Origin: Sextonia rubra
Taxonomy: Eukaryota; Streptophyta; Magnoliopsida; Laurales; Lauraceae
Reading direction: 5' to 3'
Length of the DNA stretch: 64,000 nucleotides
NCBI GenBank assembly: GCA_037013555.1
Contig: JASUAD010000010.1
Location: forward strand, 32,982,881-33,046,880
Part shown: piece by piece, positions 12,175 through 22,989 of the stretch
Layout of the letters: every line of letters begins with the position of its first letter
Position numbering within the stretch: the stretch's first letter is position 1
The notes under the pieces: model-generated
What the model was told of the DNA's origin: nothing
The model's database searches: none
What the model saw: the letters and a program-made list of their open reading frames with translations, nothing else
Position numbers and translations under genes: made by a program

Positions 12175-13364
12175 GAGATTTTTTTGTATATACCCAGCTA
12201 AGGTTTCTAATATTTATAAATAGGCCCTTGCAGTTTCAATATTTTTAAATAGGCCCCTGCTTTGGCATTTTCATGTCTTTCATATCTCCAATTAAGTACA
12301 TTTGATAATAAAGAGGAGAAGTCATTAGGTTTTTGCTAATTTTGATAATTTTGCCCATGTCTTTATTTATCTTTAAGAAAACACTTCTCCTTTATACGTT
12401 TCATCTTTACCTTTTTCATTTTAACTTTTTTTTATCAAGTAAGTCCACGAAGTCCTTCACAGTAGGTGGCCAACAACATCATCTCTTTGAACATTAAGAT
12501 AAAAAAAAATCTTAGTTATTTTTTTGTTTCTTCACCTCATTAGTTTTTCTAAAAGGGACTCTTTGACATCAATTTTTTTTTTGAATAATTTTCATGAGAA
12601 GAACACTAGAAATAGATTTGGATGTTACTATAATGGGGCGTCTCTCTCGTCAAATTGTTTAAAGGTTTAGGAAAGTACACCTCACGCATTTTAGAAATTT
12701 ATGTTAACCATCTCTATGCATAATGGTTCTCATAAATTTATGCTTTTTTCAATCTATTTTTGTATCGGTTATCTCTAATCTCAAACATTTGATAAGTGTT
12801 TTAAAGAGCCTTTTTTCTAAAAGGGAAAAAATATATTAATAGGACAGGCCATGATTTGAAAATTTTTTTTTTAAGGGGCCTGACTTTTGAGCCACCTAAT
12901 TAGATGAATACATTAGATTAAATGAAATCTCATTCAATTACTTGCTCTGCTAAAATGATCTTAAATATAATTAATTTAAACTATGATTTGTGATCATGGT
13001 GTTGATAGAATATAGATTAAAGACATCAATCAAAATTGAGAAAACAAGAGAAAAGTAGGTGATATGTTTATAACATTGAAGCAATTTAACGGACCTATTA
13101 TTCAATCCACATTAGGGCCTATTAATAAATATTAGAAATTGTGTGAGGGTTATATACAAAATTGGTTCTAAGGGCAAAAGTGACATTTTGATAAAAAAAT
13201 TTGAACAAAATCCTCATAGTGATTGCTTATTACCATCAAACCCACATGTTGTGGGATATAGGAGGTATCAAAATGTCAAAGCAAGGGCCTATTTACAAAT
13301 TCTAAAACTAAAGGGGCTTATTTACAAATATTCTAAACCTTAGGGGGATATATGCAAAAGGCTC
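12175..13364. mobile_element. Long-TIR DNA element (Mutator-like in form), non-autonomous
   Basis: The two ends are inverted copies over roughly 150-200 bp. The left end reads GTATATACCCAGCTAAGGTTT, then 'AATATTTATAAATAGGCCC' and 'TTTAAATAGGCCCCTGC'. The right end, read on the minus strand, gives GCATATATCCCCCTAAGGTTT, then 'AATATTTGTAAATAAGCCCC' and 'GTAAATAGGCCCTTGC'. The sequence between holds no transposase. Nine-bp flanks (TAATATAAA and TAACAGATA) match at 6 of 9 positions, weak support for a decayed Mutator-type target duplication. Superfamily is therefore an inference from TIR length. Boundaries are accurate to a few bases. Confidence 0.65.
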
Positions 13365-13693
13365 TAACAGATAATGGAAAAGAATAACCCTACATAAATT
13401 CATTTTTATCAATATAAGGTCTATTTCATTAATCCAAATTGATTATAGTGACAATCAATGCCTATACTTATAATTTGTTATAATTGATTCGATTCATACA
13501 CAAACCATCGCTAAATTGATGAAAGTTTCAAAATATATGACTATGCTTCATGTGCATGAGAGAATTATTGTAAGAGAGATTATTGGGACTTGGGATAAAA
13601 TAATGAAATTTTTGTAAATAATGACATGCCGTCCTGCTAGAGACCTATAAAAGACCTACCTCTTGCTCCTCATTTCGTGGATTTCCCAAACCT

Positions 13694-14680
13694 TTACGGC
13701 TTGTTTGTGCAACCATTTTCTGCGGAAAAGGAAATGGTTTTCTTCGGAAAACTCATATATATAATGTGTTTGATGCAGCACAATTCCTTCAGAATCACTT
13801 TTCTGCTATGTCACTGCCACGTTAGACTTTTCCTTAAGAAGATTGGAAATAAAATTCTCATAAGGGGCTATCGGACTTCCATTTCTACAAAAAAGTTGAC
13901 ACCCCTTTATAATTTCATTTCAACAAAAAAAAAATAGTTTTCTTAAAAAATTCATAGTCACACCATACAACATTTGCATCATTTCATCAAGGAAAACAAA
14001 TTTACACCAAACATGAGTTTTATATTTCCACAGAACTCCTTTTATGAGGTTTTCAATTACCATGGAAATTGTTGACGTGACAATTTCCTCTTTCTGTGAA
14101 AATGGTGTGTGCACAAATGTGGGCATGTTTGTGTAATATTTTTTCACATAAAAGTAAATGGTTTTCCATAGTAAACCCACGATTCCTATGTTTCGCATAA
14201 CATGTTTCCATGGAACTACTTTTTGCCATGTCCGCTTTTTCTTTGGTAAAGTAGGAAATAGAGTTCCTATGGGGGGCATGGGAATTTCATTTTTTGTAGA
14301 AAAGTTGCACCCCCCCCCCCGCAAACACACACACACACAAAACCAATTGTAATTCCATTTCCACATCTCATTTTGTGGGCTCTTGTTGGTAATTGGAATT
14401 CCAATAAATTATTATAAATAACTTAATTATATGTAGGTTAGGTAAGTTTTTCATGGAAAAGTGCGGCACTAAATAGAAAAAATTATTTTCCAATAAGAAA
14501 TCCACAACCAAACAACATTTATATCATTTTATTAAGGAAAAACACTTCGCACCAAACATGAGTTTTACGGTCCCACAGAACTCCTTTTTTGAGTTATTTA
14601 ATTACCATGAAAATGCTAATGTGGCAATTTCCTCTTTCCACATATATAGTTTGTACAAAATGTGGCCAACTTGTTACTTT
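13694..14680. mobile_element. Two tandem diverged copies of a MITE-like element
   Basis: Copy 1 (about 13694-14128) begins TTTGTGCAACCATTTTC. Its end reads TTTGTGCACACACCATTTTC on the minus strand, giving imperfect terminal inverted repeats. Copy 2 (about 14130-14680) repeats the same order of landmarks: AAATGGTTTTC, 'CATGTTTCCATGGAACTAC', AGGAAATAGAGTTCC, 'ACCAAACATGAGTTTTA', 'CACAGAACTCCTTTT' and 'GGCAATTTCCTCTTTCCAC'. No transposase is seen. A run of ten or more C lies near 14309-14319. Confidence 0.6.
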
Positions 14681-14859
14681 TAGTAAAGTGTATTGTCAAC
14701 ATCCAAGTGAAAAATAGCATTTTTAGATCCCAACCTCATTTTTATTTAATGGATGTAAGCATAAAGCTATCATTTTTATACAAATTCAATACAAACCTCA
14801 TTGTGGTTTTCCATTCTCATTAGAACTATTGATTTTGAGGGACATGGAAGCTATTCAAA

Positions 14860-14955
14860 ATAAAAAGGAGTCTCTTTACAAATACTAGAAACACAAGGCC
14901 TGTTTACGAATTCTAAAAACATTATAGGGGTATATGCAAAAAGTTTAAAAGAAAT
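14860..14955. repeat. Isolated right end of the long-TIR element family
   Basis: The words 'TTTACAAATACTAGAAAC', 'AAGGCCTGTTTACGAATTC' and 'TAGGGGTATATGCAAAAAG' match the right terminus of the element at 12175-13364. A left-type end lies near 11950-12060. The two could be the termini of one larger element into which the 12-14.7 kb elements later inserted, but this is not proven. Confidence 0.5.
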
Positions 14956-14959
14956 AAAA

Positions 14960-16680
14960 AAAAGACAAAATTCTCTATGAAATCTCTTTCCTTTCTATTA
15001 TTTTTATTTTTATTTTTCTTATAAGTTATCAACTTATATTTTATAAGGATGCAGTGGATTGTGTTATATGGATACTAAATTCGACTCGTCTTGCCATGAA
15101 ATGTAGCAAGTTAACTTTTCGTAATGGCCCCAACCCATCAAACCTGGGCGAGCTTACAAGGTCACTGAAATAAAGGCCTTCCATCGTTCAGTCCAGCCGG
15201 TTAAGGTTTACAGCCATGGTTAGCTTAGAGGGCTGTCAACGTGCTGACCCAGGCCGAAGAAGGTCTGATGTTTAATAGGCCCAGCTCGTAGAGCCTATTC
15301 TACTGGACCAGTGCAAAATCTAGCCCAGAACCAATCTGAGCCCATCCCGTTGACAACCTGGGTGCACCCATTTAGTTAATAGGCCTAACCTTTAGACCTG
15401 AGCTCAACTCATGACCAGTAAAGTGAACCTTTCCAACTGTGAACTGTAAAGGCAAAATCACTTGGGGTGACAGCTTATTGGGCATAAGGGAGCCACGAGA
15501 GTTTAAGGTAGAAAGAGATCTGGATCATCTCCAGCAGCCAGGTGGGAGAGTCCTCCCCAAATATATATGGGCAATATTTATGTGCATATATATATATGGA
15601 CAATAATTACGTGCATATATATATATATATATAAAAGACGTGGGCTGTGGGATTTTTTGTGGGGCCATTGACCCCATCAGATAAATGGGGCTTCAAGAAT
15701 CCTATGATTTGGGTTACTACTTCCTACCGGTGCAAGCTCCAGAACGCACCATTAGTAATCATCATTTGAGCACCATCCCCATACCATTCAACAAAGGAAC
15801 ATTGCCATTGGCCACTTTTTGGATGAGACATGGGTTCAAAATATGCCAATCAAATAGGACATCCCTTGAATGGCTATAGTTGCAGTAAGTTGAATCTGAT
15901 TGAACGTTTCAAACTGTCCAAATAATCTTTCTGACTCATTTTTCTTCTGATGATGATCTTCATAATAACCATCAAATTCCTATCTATTGGTTGAATTCCT
16001 TGCCAAACTCCATTGCTACTCAGCATTCAGCAGTACTATTTTCACCAGAGAATCTTTTATTTTGCCAAACAATACCATTCCTATCTTGAGAAATGATCTA
16101 GTGCTGATCCCACTATGGTGTTGATTGCCGCTGAAATATGGTTACACCTGTGTGAGGCCAGCCTTTGTATGATCCCAACTCCTTGTATTGTATGCCCCCC
16201 TTTGTGTAGGTTAACCATTTTTCACTCCTATAAGAATGATTAACACCATTGAATGGATCATGCGTGAAATATATAATCAACCATACATAATTAATATACC
16301 ACATGGCTGTCTATAGAAATTCTGGTTAGAGTGAAATTTGGCAATTTCTTGTAAAGAAGGGTCTGTGTGAAAAGAGTGGGTTTGATGAAGCAAATTGCAC
16401 CCATACAAAAACTATTACATTATTTTCTAAGACAAAATAAAATCTATACATTAGAAACTGCAGAAGCTTCCGGTAATGCAGCCTTCTCATCAAACAAGTT
16501 CAATGATTATTCAGGTTTCATGAACTGACTTCTTTATTGCATCTATATACATCATAATATCCTATTTCCATATACAAAAGTAGAGGACTAGTTTGATACA
16601 TAAAAATTACCTAGATCAAGACTGATGCTGCTATATATATCCTCGAACTTCTTCAGCAGTGTTAGAGCACCAATTCAACA
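14960..16680. other. Gene-free stretch
   Basis: No gene is seen. At 15565-15632 a short duplicated segment (GGCAATATTTATGTGC and GGACAATAATTACGTGC) is followed each time by an AT dinucleotide run. Positions 16380-16680 probably hold the 3' untranslated region of the minus-strand gene that ends at 16682. Confidence 0.45.
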
Positions 16681-16681
16681 T

Positions 16682-18437
16682 TTAAAGGCCATCGTAGTAA
16701 CCTCCGAAAGTTATATGTGCTCTTGCAAGAGGGACTCCTCTGACTGATCCAAGTGCTTGGTTGAGCCTGGTAGCATGGTGAACAACATGTTTGATGCTCT
16801 GTAACAACAAACAATAGATAAATCAACCGAAAATTCACTGGGAATTTATCTTCAGTGAATGATAATTGAAAACAAGCAAACACACACACAGAGAGAGATT
16901 AATCTCACTTAGTGCCTCTTAAGGGTCTGTTTGATTGCAAGAATCATGGGAACTGATGTTGGGAGAATTCAAAACACCTCAAATTCATGTCATAAAATCT
17001 GCTGGTAGAATTCTTAAAATGCTAATACCAAAACACCAACTCCAAAGAAATTTCAGAATTATGAGAATCCTGCCTGCTCTTTTAGTCATTTTACTGTGCA
17101 AATTATAGTGCTTTGGAAATTCTTCCCATCATAGAAGAAATTCATAGAATTTGAGATCAAATGAGCTACCAGCAAAATGGAATTTAACAAAATAGAGTTC
17201 CCAATAATGTGATCCTGTCACAAATTCTGCTCAAGAAGAGCCCTTACAAGGTTCCATTTGATATTCTAAGATCCCCACAAGTTCTTGTCAAAATTGGTAT
17301 TGGAATTCCTAAAAAGCTAATAATCTCACAAAAAAGCATTTGGCAGTTTAAAAATTGAACTTTGGAGCATTTTCAAGCAATATTTCAGCCATTTTACTGT
17401 AGCAAGTTTGGATCCTTTCTGAAATGCTCTCCATCAAGCAGAGACTTCCAAGGACACAGAATTCAAAAAAACATGGTCTGACAAAGAATTTGGAATTCCC
17501 CAGCAGGGCAGTACTGTGAACTCCTGTCAAAATTTCTATTTATCAAACAGACCAAACAAAAGAGTTGGAATAGAAGATAGATGGCTAAAAATCTGTGATT
17601 ACATTAGGGTACAGCTGATGAAGATGACTAAAATTCAGAAAGTTAGTGGAAATCTAGTCTAGCGTGGAGAAATCTGCAAACCTTGTCATCTGCATAGATC
17701 TGAAACCGAAGCTTCTCGTTTTGGGGGTGTAGCTTCTGCCTTTGGTGGCTGCCAAAGATGAATATGCACACAGCAGCTGCAGCCACACCCACAGAGCAAA
17801 GAGCTCCAATTCCAGTCACCCCCAATCTCCAAATGTTCAATCCACCCTCCACATCTTTCTCAATCACCACTTTAGCAGAATTATCCTCCAAGTCCTCACC
17901 TTTACACCCTTCTTCCTCTCCCTCCTCGAATTGGATCGCACCCAAATCGATTTGGGGCTTCAATCCCCTCCCATTGGAACTTGGAGAGTCCATTTTCATG
18001 TCGACGAATTCATTCTCCTTCATTTTCTTAAAGAAAACTTGTGAGATTGTGTCCTGCTCAGAAACCCAGTTCGGATCCTTCATCTTCTCCAAACCCACTG
18101 GCCCGGAGACATTGATCTCGATCGTGGGCACTTCTCCGATGTCTTTCACCAATTCCCCATCTGGGTTCTTCTCCACCAGAGGTTCCAAGCGAATTGGGAC
18201 CGGAACCAGGTTTTTTCTTCCGATCTGGGTGCTGGATTTGTTGGGTGTCTGAAGATGGCAAGGATGGTGGGGAGACGGGCAAATGAAGTAGTTCATGTCG
18301 ATTACAGCGTTGGGATCTAATCCCGTGTCCCTTGAGAAGAGCCCCTTTTCATCCTTGTGATGGAAATCAAGGAACCCATCATCAGGTAGGATCTCCCACT
18401 CTTCCATGTCCACCTCACCTGAAGAAGCTTTCTCCAT
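16682..18437 (-). CDS. DUF6821-like single-pass membrane protein
   Basis: There are two exons: 18437-17682 (252 codons) and 16798-16682 (38 codons plus TAA), giving 290 residues. The junctions read AAG|GTTTGC and TTACAG|AGC, phase 0. The N terminus carries the acidic motif EEWEILPDDGFLDFH (about 12-26). A long polar, acidic middle follows. One transmembrane helix is predicted at about 205-230 (IGALCSVGVAAAAVCIFIFG). The C-terminal block after it, NEKLRFQIYADDK then HHATRLNQALGSVRGVPLAR and ending GGYYDGL, is the conserved signature of this plant family, whose function is not established. The ATG at 18437 has a good context (TCCATGG). The frame is open upstream to another ATG at 18509, and the family motif would also allow M11. 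The 883-bp intron holds a MITE. A (GA)n run just upstream is probably leader or promoter. Assignment comes from remembered family motifs, not a search. Confidence 0.85.
16924..17553. mobile_element. MITE in the intron of the DUF6821-like gene
   Basis: Perfect 12-bp terminal inverted repeats GGTCTGTTTGAT (16924-16935) and ATCAAACAGACC (17542-17553) bound 630 bp. A preceding TAAG resembles PIF/Harbinger-type ends (GGGTCTGTTTG with a 3-bp TWA target), but the right flank AAA does not confirm a target duplication. The interior repeats itself loosely: both halves contain AATTCTTAAAATGCTAAT- or AATTCCTAAAAAGCTAAT-like words and 'CATTTTACTGT'. It has no coding capacity. Confidence 0.6.
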
Positions 18438-18509
18438 GGAGAAGGAGGAACAAAGAACAGTGAGGTGACTGGGATTTTTGTGGGGGCTTGTTTGATTGTT
18501 CCTCGCCAC

Positions 18510-18531
18510 AGAGAGAGAGAGAGAGAGAGAA
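18510..18531. repeat. (GA)n microsatellite in the leader/promoter of the minus-strand gene
   Basis: About ten GA units lie 73 bp upstream of the chosen ATG. On the gene's strand this is a (TC)n tract, common near plant transcription starts. Confidence 0.85.
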
Positions 18532-18539
18532 GTGTAGAA

Positions 18540-20140
18540 TTATTGGATCAAAGAGAGAAGTGAGTAGCTTTCATTGAATGATGGTTGCCATTGGTGATAT
18601 TTCTAACAATGGCAACTCCATTACAAGTGTCCTGTTGGTGATGGCAAGAAGCTAACGTGGGCCTTATCTTTGAAAGCTGACAAATGGGGAAAGGTCAATG
18701 GGCCTACCTTTGATGGAAACCCCTGCTGGATTTTGCTAGATATACATTCCCCTAATAAGAAATGAACAAGTCTTAACAGGTGGGACTGACTCCGAGAGCT
18801 CTAATTCAACCCCTCTTGTGGCCCGCCGTGGGACCCACTTTAAGCAACCAATCAACATGGTAATTGTTTGGATTTGTAAGGATTTTATATATAGATTCAC
18901 TCGGATAAAAGATAAGTTTCATTTGTGATTATGATAACCATCAATTGTTAAAAAAAAAAAAAAAATTCACTCTTAAGTCGTTGTCATTGCGAAATTTAGT
19001 AATCACTATTTTGTCAATTCATGCTCACCCATGGACCATGCCCACAACGCTTGATTGGATTTGCGGTGTGGTCCTACAGATTGGACTAGATCATTTCGCT
19101 CTCTTGAGCACTGCTTTGAATATAAAATGCAGTGATGATATTTCTTCGTTGAGAAGGCAGGGGGCCCCTTTTGCTTTGCTGTATGAAATAGGCTCGAAAA
19201 GTTAAAACAATGGTAAAATTTTAAACAAGGAAGACCAATTGATACTCCTGCCAAAGTAATGAACACGCACACTGGCATTGCGCGTGGGTGATACGTTGAA
19301 CCTCAAACATGACCCGACAGACATGACTATGGGTCTCAATTTTAGGCCAAGGCATGGTTGTTTAATGTTGTATTATACAAAAAATAATCATTAAATAACT
19401 AAAATTTTATTAATTTAGTAATTCAAATTCAAGAAAAGCGAATTATTATTTACATTGCTATTTTATATTTTTGCCCCTCATCTCATTTTATTTGCATCTC
19501 ACCCTTTTAATATTTGCTTGAAATGAATGTTCGATGTTGCATGTGTAGACTCATGCTTTGCGGGAGCATGCTATTTTACCAAAGACAAGAAAATATAGAG
19601 GAGGAGAGCCATTACAATTGAGAAAAGACTATAAGAGTCTTCTGTACAAAAAATAAAATTGCATTCATTCATGTGCTTGCTTGTCAGTATTGAATATAAA
19701 CTGGCAGATCATGATTTTGATAGGGGAAAAGATGTAGAAGAAAAGGTGATAGTGATAGGGGATTGATTCTATGCATGGCTTGTTTAATTGTCAAACAATA
19801 TTGTTAATTACAGCTTGCACTCATTTGTTTATTAATTAAAAACTAGCTAATAATCTAGAAGCAAATGACTGGTTGACCATTGCATGCGTAATAGACATAT
19901 CCACTCTACATCAATCCACACCGTTGAAACCGAGACCCCAATCCAAGTGGACCATAGTCCCATTATCAGACTATTTAGGGCATTTCCTTTTGTTGGATTT
20001 TAGAAACTTATTCATTTTCTGTTCTTAACCATCCATTTGAAGACCACTATGGATAACAAGGGATCAATTTCACATTGTTGCTTTGTAGATTAAAGACTTC
20101 TGCAGTGTGAGTGGATATCCGACGTTGACAAGAAAGTAAA
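18540..20140. other. Gene-free stretch
   Basis: Positions 18540-18900 are probably the promoter of the minus-strand gene. CTATATATAAAA on the minus strand near 18884-18895 could be a TATA box, though it is far from the ATG. A poly(A) run lies at 18950-18964. No other feature is supportable. Confidence 0.4.
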
Positions 20141-21597
20141 ATAGTATTTTTTTACAAACCCTACAATAAGATTTGTAAATAGGCCCATATAGTTTTCATA
20201 TTTGTAAATAAACCTCTGCCTTTTCATTTTAATACCAGCTATGTCCCCAAAAATAGTATACCTAGGAGAATGAGTTAATATATTTTGAATTTTTATAAAA
20301 ATAACAACTTTGCCCTTATATCTATAAAATAAAAATGAGTACATTATTAGTTACAAAAATATAAATATATAATCTCAAGTCCCAATAGCCTCTCTCTTAA
20401 TAATTCTCTCATGAACATGAAGTCTAATCATGTATTTTAAAATTTTCATCAATCCAATGGCCAATTGTTCATAGGTTAAATCAATTATAACCTAGAATAG
20501 GTACATGTGTTGATTGTCATTATGATCGATTTAGATTTAGTGAAATGGGCCCTACATTGAGAAAAATGGATTTATGTAAAATTATTCATTGCCATAAAGC
20601 ATAATCGTTAATGTTAAGCTTTAAAGAGAAATAAGTCTAAGCTTTTGAAATTAGGAAAAATAGCAACTTACTCCCATTTATTTTGACCCAACTGCAAAGT
20701 GTCCCTCAATTTTAAAATTTTGCACTAAACCACTCCGGACTTGAAACCGAGGTGCATAAATGATAAAATCAATTTATTTTGACAGAAAGTTATATTTAAA
20801 CACACACAATTTCTCAATTTACACACTCGTTAAAAAAATAAAATAAAAACTTTTTCAAAATACTCCCACCCCCTTCCTCCCCTTACTTTTCCTCCCTCTT
20901 TCTCTTTGTTTCTCTCCCTCTCCCTCCCCTTCCTCTCATTCTCTCTCTCCCCATCTCCCTCTACTAAACAGAGGATGGATAAGGGGTCCGGTGAGTTGGG
21001 GGTGATGATGCATGGGGCAAAGTGAAGGTAGCTAGCGACATGGACATGTTAGTGTACACAGGCATGTTAGAGAGGATGGTAAAAGAATGGAAGTTGGTCC
21101 TTTGTGTGGAATGTTCTGTTGGGTCTGCAGAGTTGTTATTGACCTTTTTCCGAGACATGCCTAAATTGTCGACCATCAATATCGGCTAAAAGACTCATAA
21201 AGTGATAGAGATTAGACACAATCAAGTGCTTGTTTTATCTTTTTTTTTTAACCCATTGAATATGCCAAGCTTTCGACTCTTTGAAGCCAACAATGAGCCC
21301 TTCATTAAGACTTGATTTGCCAATCCAAATTCTAATTCAAGACCAAACTTGATCTATAATTTACTCTCTTTTTTTAATTCAATTGAGTTGAAGTTTTAAG
21401 TTGGACAAGCTCCAAGAACTAATTTATTTGAGAGGAGTACACATTATAAATCCATTACCAAGGGCCTACATCAAAATTCGAGGTTCCTACATCTAAATTC
21501 CAAACTGCTTAAAATAATAGCCCTTCCTCATGTTGAATTTGTGAAATAAGATTTGGGCCAATCATCAAGTTGATCGTGGCTTTAACATGCTGTCAAA

Positions 21598-21617
21598 ATA
21601 TATATATATATATATAA
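21598..21617. repeat. (TA)n microsatellite
   Basis: About ten TA units in non-coding DNA. Confidence 0.9.
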
Positions 21618-22537
21618 AGAAAGTGAAGCTCATTTTTACAAGTGGTCGATTTTAAAAAGTAAATTAAAAAAATTGAAGTTGGTCAATCAGCTTGCATTTT
21701 ATCAGGTGTGGGATCCACTTACGGTTAAACAGAGCTTCACATATAGAAACTTTATGAGAGTTTGCTAGCGCAAATCAAACTGTTTGGCAGTCTGAGGGCC
21801 TAGTTAGCAAACTTCATACCTATCTATCTTATGGGCAAGACTAAAGTCGTCGGATTAAAGCTGAACCAACTCCAAAATTATGGTTTTCCATGGCAGAGAA
21901 TAAACTTTTTACCCCTTTAATAAATGGCCAATGAAGCCCTAGTCCACTTTTAATTCTATGGATGCTGGCTATACAGCTTGCCATCATCCAGCTTTATAAA
22001 AAAAAAGCATCATCTACTCTTTAGCCAGCAAGGGGTCCCAATCGTCCAAGTTGGCGAGGGTGGTCCAGACTCCATTGATAGCTTCCTGCCGCCGATTAGC
22101 ATGAAGAAGCGGCTGGTTGAGAGGGAGGGGGGAGTCAGGCGAAGAGGGGATTCATGCCAGTCAACACCATGTGTGATTGTCCACTCTCTTAGGTGGGTTT
22201 GGGGGTTTCAAATGGATGTGAGAGGAGGAGAATGAAAAGTCCAAATAGAGAAGAAGGGTAATTTGGTACTTTTATAAATTCCATTAAAAAACATTTATTT
22301 TGCACTTTGTTTGTGAGTTTAGGTAGGTTTAGTGAAAAAAATTTAACTACAAGAGGACACTTTAGAATCAGGTTTTAGTACATGGGGTAAATTGCTATTT
22401 TTCCTTGAAATTATGCACATAGGGATAAAAAGATAGGCAAAAGTGTTATTTCACTCTAAAAATTTATGGTGGTTTGAAGTTTGCTAATTTCGAGGACATA
22501 AAAGATATTAAAATGAAAATGCAGGGCCTTATGTATA

Positions 22538-22914
22538 AGGGGGAATTTTAACGAGCATCCCACTTTAAAAATGTCCTTTTTCATCCCTCTTCTTTTTGGC
22601 CATGGGGCCCATGTTGATTTACATACACACTACCCCTATGAATAGTCATAAGTCTAAGTTTAACACTCTTTCAACTTTTCTTCACTATTAGATTGAAATT
22701 ATGATAAAATAATGTTTTTAAACAATTAAATTTTAGGGCCATAGATAAAAAAATTGAAATTATCTTGTGGACTCAAAATTTTACAAATAAATAAGCCTCA
22801 TATAGATCTTCATATTCGATGGACTTTTATAATAATCATGCATCTCAGTGGGCGTCAACTATGAGGGACGTTTTTTTCTTAAAAAACACCAAGATGCTGT
22901 ATAACGCTCCCCAT
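22538..22914. mobile_element. MITE inserted in the terminus of the long-TIR element
   Basis: The left end reads GGGGGAATTTTAACGAGCATC. The right end, on the minus strand, reads GGGGAGCGTTATACAGCATC and continues 'AAAAAACGTCCCTC'. These are diverged inverted repeats. The flanks ATGTATAA on the left and ATTTATAAA on the right could be an 8-9 bp target duplication. A related copy in the opposite orientation lies at 56532-56930. No coding sequence is present. Confidence 0.55.
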
Positions 22915-22989
22915 TTATAAATACTAAAACTACAGGGGACCTATTTACAAATTTTAAAAACCTTAATGCTGTATATACAAAAAGTGAAA

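Larger units (their letters stand above)
20145..22985. mobile_element. Second long-TIR DNA element, interrupted by a MITE
   Basis: The left end at about 20147-20260 reads 'TTTGTAAATAGGCCC', 'TTTGTAAATAAACCTCTGCC', 'TTTTCATTTTAATACC' and 'CTATGTCCCC'. The right terminus is split. The inner half at 22490-22535 gives 'GAGGACATAAAAGATATTAAAATGAAAATGCAGGG'-type order (quoted in parts: GAGGACATAAAAG, TTAAAATGAAAATGCAGGG). The outer half at 22915-22985 gives 'TTTATAAATACTAAAACTAC', 'GGGGACCTATTTACAAATTT' and 'GTATATACAAAAAG'. Both are inverted relative to the left end. The MITE at 22538-22914 lies between the halves. The interior has no transposase; it holds a CT-rich tract at about 20875-20960. Boundaries are approximate. 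Confidence 0.5.
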
